Below, in pieces: positions 59,201 through 64,000 of a stretch of 64,000 nucleotides of DNA; positions within the stretch are counted from its first letter, which is position 1, and every line of letters begins with the position of its first letter. The notes beneath the pieces were generated by a model. The model was not told the DNA's origin. It searched no databases and worked only from the letters and a program-made list of their open reading frames with translations. This stretch comes from Branchiostoma floridae (taxonomy: Eukaryota > Chordata > Leptocardii > Amphioxiformes > Branchiostomatidae): contig NC_049980.1 in NCBI RefSeq assembly GCF_000003815.2, positions 17,227,912 through 17,291,911 on the forward strand, in the 5' to 3' direction. The position numbers and the translations under genes were made by a program.

Positions 59201-61334
59201 TGAGGAAGAAGGGAAGGATGAAGAACACTCCAACAAAGTGCAGGTTGATACATAATGAATCTTAAGTTCAAACTAGACTGTAACATAATGATTGTAGTTG
59301 CTGCTAACATTTTCCTTTTTTTGTGTGTATTCATATGGGGCAGACAGTATGCATCATCCAAGACACCAAATATTACTAGAGGTGTTGAAAGTAGATAGCA
59401 ATTGCAGCCCATCATTATAGAACATTCATAGGTAAACAAATAAGATACTTGCATGTGAAAAATATTTATAGATGCTTTCAAAATGTTTCTTTACCAGGTG
59501 GAAGAAACTGCAGATGAAGAAGTAGAAGAGACTAATGAGGAGGAGGAGCAGATACCTGAGGAGGCAGAGGTAGAAGAGGAGAAGGTTGAAGAGGAGAAGG
59601 TTGAAGAGGAAAAGGTTGAAGAGGCTGTTATTGAAGAGGAAGAAGAGGAAGAGAAAAAACAGGAAGATGCTCCTGAGGCACTGGATGGGAATGTAGGTGT
59701 GATAGACACCCCAGGAGCTGAAGATGCTGCTGCTGTTGTTGAGAGCATAGATCATGCAGATGCTGCTGAAATTACAGAAAATGGAGGTAAGTGACAGACA
59801 TGGCCTTCTTTTTACATTGTGAAACTTCCTCTTTGCCACAATCATGAAACTTAGCATTTCCTTTGGTTGCATTATTGTCCTTTAATGAACCTTGTTTTTT
59901 TCTTAGATGAGGAAAAACAGGAAGATGCTGAAGCAGAACCTCTGCAAAAAGATGAAGAGGAACTCCATGACAATGAGCTGGAAACAGAAGCTACCCTTAA
60001 AGACAAAGATACAGCAGATAAGGCTGATGAAGATCCAGATTCAGGTTCCCCTGCAGAGGAAGCTGAACCTGAGAACGTTGTTGTTGAAGAGGGATGTGAA
60101 ACTACAGGGTCACAAGTAGAAGATGCAAGTACTGCTGCTGTTACAACCCAACAGGACAATGCAGGGCAGGAAACAGAAGCTACTGAAGAGAGTACTGCAG
60201 CAGAGGACGCTGTTCCACATGGAGAGCCAGACGCACCACCAGCAGAAGTAGAGGAAGAGCCTGTACAGTACAATGACACTGCAGTGGAGGCTGAAGAAAT
60301 GGAAGAGGAGAAGGCGGAAGAGAAGTTGTCACATGTACTATGTTTTTTTTTAATATATCATATTAAACAGAATATATTACAGTTGATGACTCTTTGTAGA
60401 GGGTTTACTTGAAAGTGCAGCTATTCATATTCTCATCTGAACAGCTGTTAAAATCTGAACACGTTTAGTAATCAAAAGATGTAATACAATATACATGACT
60501 TGTATACATGTCAATACCTTTTATAATATAACAGTTGTATCTGTGCTGAACAGAAACCTGAAACAGCAGCAGTAGAAGGAACTGAGAAGATAGACATGTC
60601 AGGAGAAGCCAGCACATCACAGGAAGGGACTCAAGGTTGGATAAAATCTTTCGTTATGTTGCATGTGTTGGATAATGCTCCATTTTGCATTTTCTGCACA
60701 TGACATCTGCTTACCCGATACAAGTACTTTTGTGGATTGAAACTAAAGATGTTGTTTCATGTCTGAGTAGTACAAGAACTTCCTACAGAACCACTGGCCT
60801 GTAAGGAGAATGAAGCATCAGGAAGTAAGGACCAGGACAGTGCAGACAGCTCTCAGGAGGATGTGGAGGAAGTCAAGCAGAAACGAGGTCGAGGAAGACC
60901 AAGGAAGAATGCAAGAGAGGCAAAGGCACCTCAAGAAACTGGTCAGTATCTTAATACGCATTGGGAACTGTGATTTCTTTTTGTGCTTTTGTTCACAATA
61001 GTTAGATTGATCCTGTCCATTTCATCATACATTTGTAAGTTACATTTCTGGGTAATATTAACAAAGACTGCTTGATGTTCTGAAATTTGTATTTCCAAAA
61101 GAAGAAAATGAGATGTTTGACAAGGAGAACACGACAGACGAGGAACTTTCTACTGGCAAGGACCAGGACACCGGAGAAAGTTCTCAAGATGAGGAGACAG
61201 AGGAGCTGAAGAAACCTCAGAGAAGGACCCCTCGAGGGAAGGGCAGGAAGAGAAGGTCCAAGATGACAGAGGATGAGGAGAATGTGCCAAGCCCCAGGGT
61301 GTCCAAGAGAAGAAAGGTCGGTGCCTGTAATTAA
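53205..61334 (+). CDS. FAM169: FAM169 family nuclear protein (GNAT-like core, acidic tail, AT-hooks)
   Basis: Homologue of vertebrate FAM169A (soluble lamin-associated protein SLAP75). Exons: 53205-53229, 55574-55704, 56607-56706, 57368-57453, 57640-57814, 58079-58258, 58497-58661, 58917-59243, 59498-59786, 59907-60334, 60554-60635, 60771-60941 and 61102-61334, about 800 residues. Landmarks: FPVDIL near the N terminus as in human; CSKC and CGKC pairs (exons 2-3); VADEWWTVEELL; LGERLVLFVLNRIVYR; then a GNAT-like stretch DTIFIRKSYRNRGYGLQLLE with an RxxGxG loop. The long tail is Glu-rich (EEEKVEEEKVEEEKVEE), followed by the AT-hook-like KRGRGRPRKN and a basic end (RGKGRKRRSK; VSKRRK). One base is out of frame in exon 7, so the core and tail do not read through as given (see findings). 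The tail of exon 10 and the last exon border are less certain; the end may be VGACN-stop or a splice at 61317. Enzymatic activity is not established. Confidence 0.85.
55862..56545. repeat. 42-bp minisatellite in FAM169 intron 2
   Basis: About fifteen diverged copies of a 42-bp unit of the type CCCTGGTGCTGAATGACATC plus CTAGAGCTACTATTGACTCTGT. The best copies lie at 56070-56270; flanking units are increasingly diverged. Because 42 is divisible by three, the minus strand stays open for 135 codons with a 14-residue period. Confidence 0.85.
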
Positions 61335-61667
61335 GTTTTACTTGCATTTCCTTGCTTCAAAAGTTCTTATTTGTGGAAAACAAGTTTGTTTCATGGCGCA
61401 ACTGTGTATTTAAAACAAAGTTTATGTATACAAGTATGCTTGTCCAGCATTACAACACACAATTTCTGTTTTTTCAGGTGTGATTATAGAAGATTTGTTT
61501 TTCTGGACTTCACACTGAGCCAAGAACTTCACACACACAAAGAATTCCAGGTGTTCAGTTTTTCAGTGTCAACTTCATTCCCACAAATGAGCTCTTAAAT
61601 AGTGCAACCTCAAACATGACTCTGGCCAGCAGGTACATGTTAGTTCTGGCACAATCCTGAATGTAAT

Positions 61668-61673
61668 AATAAA
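61668..61673 (+). terminator. Polyadenylation signal of FAM169
   Basis: AATAAA about 330 bp after the last stop codon. Confidence 0.45.
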
Positions 61674-62142
61674 GGGAAATTAAACTAGCCTATTGTAAAA
61701 GTAATCATGTTTTTTTGTGTCAGCTTAAAGTTTGAGGACTGTAACATGACAAAAGATGATGCAACATGTAGTTGTCATGATATCCTTTGCTGGCAACGCA
61801 TTTGCCATAACACAAAATATCTTCTGTGTTTATGTACCCAATTTTCAGAGATATTTCTTTTGGGAACAAATTACCAGTTAAGTGTACTGAGAAATGGCTG
61901 GCAAACGGATAGCTTACACCTTGCAGAGAAGATAAATATGAAGTGTTAATAATATTGTATTATGCGAATCAATGTATGACTCCCTATCATTACTGGCAGT
62001 ATTTCCTCACCTGGGATAAAAAGGTGTGTATACTAACCTCAGTAGGTAGCTATGTATATAGCAAAAAAAAAACATGATTATATTATGGTGAAACTAGCCT
62101 GTTACATATGTGCCAACATTGCAAGGTTTATGTCTTTAGCAC

Positions 62143-62567
62143 AGATATTTAAGGCATTTCACCAGGCTAAATATTTGCTCATTTATGAATTAAAAAAAGA
62201 ATGGAGCCATAATGAATATTGATAGATGGACATGAAAGAATTAGAAAATATTTGTTTTCATCTAATTAAAAAATTATAATTTTCTAATAACTACAGATCA
62301 TTACATGATATCAATTAGCTCAAACGTTTAAGTTTGTAGCTTTTATCATTATGCACATGAAAAACCATTGCAGTGGTATGTACCAAAGTGCTGTATTTCC
62401 TCATGAAAAAAATAATATTAGGGGCAATAAAACTGGATGATGTCATCTTTTCATGCCCATCTATCACTTTTGGTTACAGCTCTTCTTTTTTTCATTCATA
62501 AATGAGAAAACAATAGAAGGTCAAAATGCCGATTTAGCCAGGTGAAATACCTTCACATCAAATATCT
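62143..62567. mobile_element. AT-rich MITE-like element
   Basis: AGATATTTAAGGCATTTCAC near the left end (62143-62172) pairs with GGTGAAATACCTTCACATC..AAATATCT at the right (62541-62567), with GGCTAAAT/ATTTAGCC continuing inward. The interior is very AT-rich, with no coding. Target duplications were not identified. Confidence 0.5.
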
Positions 62568-64000
62568 GGCCGTCAATAAGGAATAATTGACCGGAAGATG
62601 TACGGACAATTCTTGTGAAGCTTCCAGGTAAGCTTGTAACTTGTAGTGTTTTGTTATACTTTGTTTTTGCCATTTTGGCATATTTTTAGCATGTCAGTGA
62701 ATCAAAACAGAGGATCCTACTTATCATAAGTAGCTGGTATGATTTTAATTTTTCTAGCTTCTTTTGAAAGGGTCCAAATAGTTGGTTGTCTCTAGGCCAT
62801 TAAGCTTAGTAACTTATATTAGGGAAAGTTTCCATGTTGTACCTGCAAAGTGCTATTGGCATGTAGGATGCATATTACATGCGTCATTAATACATGGAAT
62901 CTGACCTATCATTACATTTATTTTCTCGTTATTTTTGACCAGGGAAGAGTTTATCAAATGGAAAAAGAATCCACAAATGAGCAAGTATGTCATTACAAGT
63001 TTGTTTTTACCACCTTAAAACACTTCTAATCAGTCTTATCATTTTGTATTGTTTGCTTGTCTACTACTATATTTACTACATACCATTTATATAACTTTTG
63101 CCTATTTATCATGTTCACAAATCTTCCAGTTGTATTTTTGCTAGCATTAGGTTGAAGTTTTGTATCAACTTTGATTGAATATTAAACACCCAATAATCTT
63201 TAGAGGCTTTTGTTCTTTTTGTCAGAGTGAAAGCAAGATTGTGTGTTGCAGAGTGTTGTGTTATTAAAGAGATTTTTTTTTGGCCAATAATTAACATCAC
63301 TTTTTCTCCAATGCTATTATTACAGGAGGGCCTTTGTCTATTGATTACAATTACATTCAGATTGAGACCAGCATGTTTTAGATATTCATATTACATGTCT
63401 TATTGTCTAGTACCCACACGATAGTACCCACAACTTCAGACTACAACAAAATGATAACAAGCAAAAAAGAAGCAGGACCTTGGAATTTGTACCATACATG
63501 TACATTTATTTTTACACCATCTTCCAAATCACTTCATAGGCCAGAATTATTTATCTGACTAACCCCTAAAAATTCTAGTAATTCTAAATATGTCTTTATT
63601 ACAGATATCGTGTAACAACAAAAGCATTTGTCTAGATGCCATAATGGAAATAAGGCCTTTCTAGTCCATAGTAATCAACCTTTTAATTTGTTTTCAGACA
63701 ATTGTTGGCCATGTCTCAACACAAAGTTTACCAAGTTTTAAAAACCTGTCAGCTACTGTGTAATAATCTTATGCACATACTGATATCACTGTATGACAAA
63801 CCTAGCAGATAATACATTTGTATATGGTGGTACTGGTATATGACCTACTGACAGTGTCCATCTCACCAAGATGCCAAAGGCAAGTCTAATCAAAATAATT
63901 TTTCACTCCCACTATACACATAATTAAAGATGCTGTACATGACGATACTGATGTAGCTTAATTTGCAGTGTATTGAAACTGCAGACAGCAAATGTAGACA

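Larger units (their letters stand above)
61335..64000. other. FAM169 3'UTR and unannotated flank
   Basis: AT-rich sequence with a FAM169 AATAAA at 61668 and a MITE-like inverted pair at 62143-62567. No conserved exon was recognised on either strand to the end of the window. Confidence 0.5.

Noticed and set aside
58904-60279. Several long Ser-rich minus-strand open frames
   Set aside because: They are shadows of the Glu-rich FAM169 tail exons.

Overview
The window looks like a gene-dense piece of a draft invertebrate chordate genome, most likely amphioxus (Branchiostoma). This is inferred from orthologues close to human proteins, many short phase-conserved exons with GT/AG borders, moderate AT content, dispersed MITEs, SINEs and LINEs, and assembly gaps (N runs at 34747-34846 and 50019-50632). 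There are no prokaryotic operons, CRISPR arrays or rRNA genes. The species is not proven from the sequence alone.

Layout: (1) 2542-6332 (+), the 3' two thirds of a MAP2K1/2 (MEK) kinase gene whose 5' exons lie outside the window. (2) 7934-9508 (-), ELP4, sharing a 243-bp divergent promoter with (3) 9752-13184 (+), TM2D3 (almondex). A ~1-kb foldback element with a perfect 9-bp target duplication sits in TM2D3 intron 2. (4) 14251-21921 (-), the spliceosome-disassembly factor TFIP11 in 15 coding exons. A 5'-truncated LINE (about 22008-23914) lies just upstream, apparently in its 5'UTR intron. (5) 25676-26913 (+), a LYSMD3/4 membrane protein. (6) 28-32 kb, repeat-rich intergenic DNA. (7) 32321-37309 (-), the tail-anchored co-chaperone FKBP8. 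(8) 37708-42892 (+), TXNDC5 (ERp46-type protein disulfide isomerase) with two alternative last exons. (9) 44328-48294 (+), a tandem TXNDC5 paralogue with altered active sites. (10) 49435-52811 (-), pyroglutamyl-peptidase I, interrupted by an assembly gap. (11) 53205-61334 (+), a FAM169-family nuclear protein with a GNAT-like core, a long acidic tail and AT-hook-like motifs. The last 2.7 kb has no recognised gene.

The genes are unrelated housekeeping loci rather than a pathway, apart from the TXNDC5 tandem pair. Three neighbouring pairs (ELP4/TM2D3, FKBP8/TXNDC5, PGPEP1/FAM169) are head to head with start codons 240-450 bp apart, so divergent promoters are the main organising feature. The observations most worth following are the TXNDC5 pair (duplicated terminal exons ending RDEL or HDEL, and a neighbour with CEQC/CDHC active sites ending HDDL), the amphioxus FAM169 gene (canonical acetyl-CoA-loop motif, a paired CxxC motif, and a one-base frame break in exon 7), and the Mutator-like foldback. 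Human comparisons are from memory and were not aligned by software.
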